Assembly: GCA_022706165.1 (NCBI GenBank)
Contig: JAKJDA010000105.1
Coordinates: 1 to 8,334, forward strand
Source of the DNA: Candidatus Hydrogenedentota bacterium
GTDB lineage: Bacteria > Hydrogenedentota > Hydrogenedentia > Hydrogenedentales > SLHB01
Reading direction: 5' to 3'
Length of the DNA: 8,334 bases
The notes beneath the pieces are model-generated. The model did no database searches, had not been told where the DNA came from, and saw nothing but the letters and a program-made list of their open reading frames with translations. Both the position numbers and the translations under genes were made by a program. This document shows, in pieces, positions 7,506 through 8,334 of the stretch. Numbering within the stretch: position 1 is the stretch's first letter; the number at the start of each line of letters is the position of its first letter.

Positions 7506-7621
7506 AGAATCGGGAAAAAGTATATCCATATTTTGACAGCCATATCTCCCTTCCCTAAGACCCTGCCCTGGCGTCCTGACCGATTCATCCTTGTGCAAAG
7601 TCGTGCGGAGATTACGCCGAG

Positions 7622-7645
7622 CGGCTTGAGGATTCCCCTCAACCG
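7622..7645 (+). other. Hairpin in the leader region of the zinc-ribbon gene
   Basis: TTGAGG (7626-7631) pairs with CCTCAA (7637-7642) around the loop ATTCC. CGG (7622-7624) and CCG (7643-7645) extend the stem to 9 bp with one bulged C (7625). No T-run follows, so it is not a standard terminator. Its role is unknown. Confidence 0.35.
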
Positions 7646-7673
7646 TTGTGTGCAAATCAAAACGCGCTAAAGT
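7646..7673 (+). promoter_or_regulatory. Possible promoter of the zinc-ribbon gene
   Basis: TTGTGT (7646-7651) and TAAAGT (7668-7673) are 16 bases apart. The context GCGCTAAAGT partly echoes the GCGCTATA element of the GH95-like and kinase promoters, and TAAAGT also occurs at 3923-3928 before the tRNA. Each box is only a partial match to consensus. Confidence 0.35.
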
Positions 7674-7722
7674 CATCGCCCTGCTGTGCCGATAGACGCA
7701 GGTAGGCCAAGGAGGGCTGTCT

Positions 7723-7932
7723 ATGGTGACGCAATGCTGCAAGTGCAAAAAAGTCCGCGTTCGCGGCGCCTGGCATATCCCCGCCGCCCCGTTGCCGGGG
7801 GCTGTCTCCCATACCTACTGTCCTGCGTGCTTTCTCGAAACCCAAGTCGAATTCTTCTCGCACAGCGCCAGCCGCGCAGGCTGCGCCGGCGCCCAACGCG
7901 CCGCGCGCGTCCTATTCGCCGCCTACGGCTGA
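7723..7932 (+). CDS. Small zinc-ribbon protein, free-standing form of a signalling-protein tail domain
   Basis: A 69-residue protein whose ATG 7723 follows a near-perfect Shine-Dalgarno, AAGGAGG (7709-7715, seven bases before the start); this is the strongest evidence that it is a real gene. C5-x2-C8 followed by KKVR, Trp17, then SHTYCPAC with C33-x2-C36 form two CxxC pairs that can bind one zinc. The layout (CxxCKK-I/V-R, a Trp, then SHxxCPxC) matches a short module known mainly as the C-terminal tail of PAS kinases, response regulators and related proteins; that link is from recalled family patterns. Residues 46-69 are Ala/Arg-rich, contain Cys54, and do not resemble the module. The gene is divergent from the hybrid kinase, so it may work with it as an adaptor or regulator, which is inference. 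No DNA-binding or enzymatic motif is visible. Confidence 0.8.
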   Translation: MVTQCCKCKKVRVRGAWHIPAAPLPGAVSHTYCPACFLETQVEFFSHSASRAGCAGAQRAARVLFAAYG

Positions 7933-7939
7933 TTGGCGC

Positions 7940-7965
7940 GGCGCCGCGTTGAAAATGCCGGCGCT
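7940..7965 (+). terminator. GC-rich hairpin after the zinc-ribbon gene, possible weak terminator
   Basis: GCGCCG (7941-7946) pairs with CGGCGC (7959-7964), and a G.T pair at 7940:7965 extends the stem around a 12-base loop. It begins eight bases after the stop codon and is followed by only TTTCG. The left arm overlaps a 12-base perfect palindrome, CGCGGCGCCGCG (7937-7948). The short T-tract makes termination uncertain. Confidence 0.3.
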
Positions 7966-8018
7966 TTCGATCACGATGGCATGAGCACACGTTCTTTTTT
8001 GTGTGAAAGGAGATCCCT

Positions 8019-8334
8019 GTGATTGCTGCCATCCTCTGTGTCAGCGTGACGCTTGCGGCGCCCGCGCCTCGTCTTGTTCAGTTCGATCTTGCCTCGCTGC
8101 CGATCGACGGCACGGACCGATATGACGCGATGAAGTTCGTGACGGCGCTGCAGGGCGTTGTGAACCGCGACGCCCCCCGTCTGATTTTGCGCCTGTCGCC
8201 GGACGATAGCGCCATGGATGCGTACTGGCTTTCCGTGTTGCGACAGGGCTGGCTGAAGGGCTGGGCCCTCGATCGCGTCGCCGATATCGACACGCTTCTC
8301 GCGTGTTTTCCGGAGTCGAAGCGCGGCGTGGTGG
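8019..8334 (+). CDS. GxGYxYP-type exported protein, N-terminal fragment cut by the window end
   Basis: The frame is open from GTG 8019 to the last base (105 codons), with no stop. GGAG at 8009-8012 lies six bases before the GTG, and an in-frame TGA at 8004-8006 rules out a longer start. Residues 1-14 form a short hydrophobic secretion signal ending near LAA-PAP, though the usual positive N-terminal charge is missing. The next part has the pattern of the GxGYxYP N-terminal domain: FDLASLPIDGTDRYDAMKF, then ALQGVVNRDAPRLILRL and a following DAYWL, the LQGlvNr-P signature. The domain that names the family would be downstream. These proteins are predicted glycoside-hydrolase-like enzymes of unknown substrate, found in polysaccharide-degrading bacteria. 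The call depends on the N-terminal domain alone. Confidence 0.78.
   Translation, partial: MIAAILCVSVTLAAPAPRLVQFDLASLPIDGTDRYDAMKFVTALQGVVNRDAPRLILRLSPDDSAMDAYWLSVLRQGWLKGWALDRVADIDTLLACFPESKRGVV

Larger units (their letters stand above)
7387..7722. other. Divergent intergenic region between the kinase and zinc-ribbon genes
   Basis: This 336-base stretch has no credible coding sequence: the open frames crossing it lack start signals and family resemblance. It is more A/T-rich than its surroundings at 7440-7560. It holds the 9-bp inverted repeat, a third TGACAG at 7534-7539 (part of TTGACA at 7533-7538, which could also be a plus-strand -35 box), the kinase promoter, a hairpin at 7622-7645 and a possible promoter at 7646-7673 for the downstream gene. 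Confidence 0.7.

Noticed and set aside
7133..7660. 175-residue minus-strand frame covering the kinase start and the intergenic region
   Set aside because: It overlaps the kinase in another frame, has no domain, and runs through the promoter and the inverted repeat.
7981..8022. 13-codon open frame whose TGA overlaps the GTG start of the GxGYxYP gene
   Set aside because: The overlap suggests translational coupling, but there is no Shine-Dalgarno before its ATG and the downstream gene's own Shine-Dalgarno lies inside it; probably chance.

Overview
The window is GC-rich bacterial chromosome. No marker gene fixes the organism. An exported GH95-like/DUF5703 protein, the start of a GxGYxYP-type protein and a CBS-DUF294 protein together suggest a polysaccharide-degrading lineage such as Hydrogenedentota, Planctomycetota or Lentisphaerota. 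This is an inference from gene content only. No transposase, integrase, CRISPR array, phage gene or rRNA was seen.

Layout, left to right. (1) 2-1249 (+): the 3' two thirds of a CBS/DUF294 nucleotidyltransferase-like gene that begins before the window. (2) 1332-3801 (+): one gene for a secreted DUF5703/GH95-like protein of about 820 residues, broken by a one-base frameshift near 1926-1930 and therefore given as two pieces. A consensus -10 box (TATAAT) lies before it. (3) 3945-4021 (+): tRNA-His(GTG) with encoded CCA, which lacks the usual bacterial G-1:C73 pair. (4) 4051-7386 (-): a large soluble hybrid histidine kinase (GAF, four PAS, HisKA, HATPase, receiver), convergent with the tRNA. (5) 7387-7722: a 336-base divergent intergenic region with a 9-bp inverted repeat over the kinase promoter, a third half-site and a hairpin. 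(6) 7723-7932 (+): a 69-residue zinc-ribbon protein of a type normally seen as a tail on signalling proteins. (7) 8019-end (+): the N-terminus of an exported GxGYxYP-type protein, cut by the window edge.

How the genes may relate. Two of the genes look like exported carbohydrate-active proteins. Between them lie a cytoplasmic PAS/GAF phosphorelay kinase and, divergent from it, a small zinc-ribbon protein, separated by an operator-like region. Control of glycan use by the kinase is possible, but nothing in the window proves it: no DNA-binding response regulator is present. The most noteworthy signals are a near-identical 15-base promoter element upstream of both the GH95-like gene and the kinase, the helically phased TGACAG sites, the unusual tRNA-His, the free-standing zinc ribbon and the frameshift.
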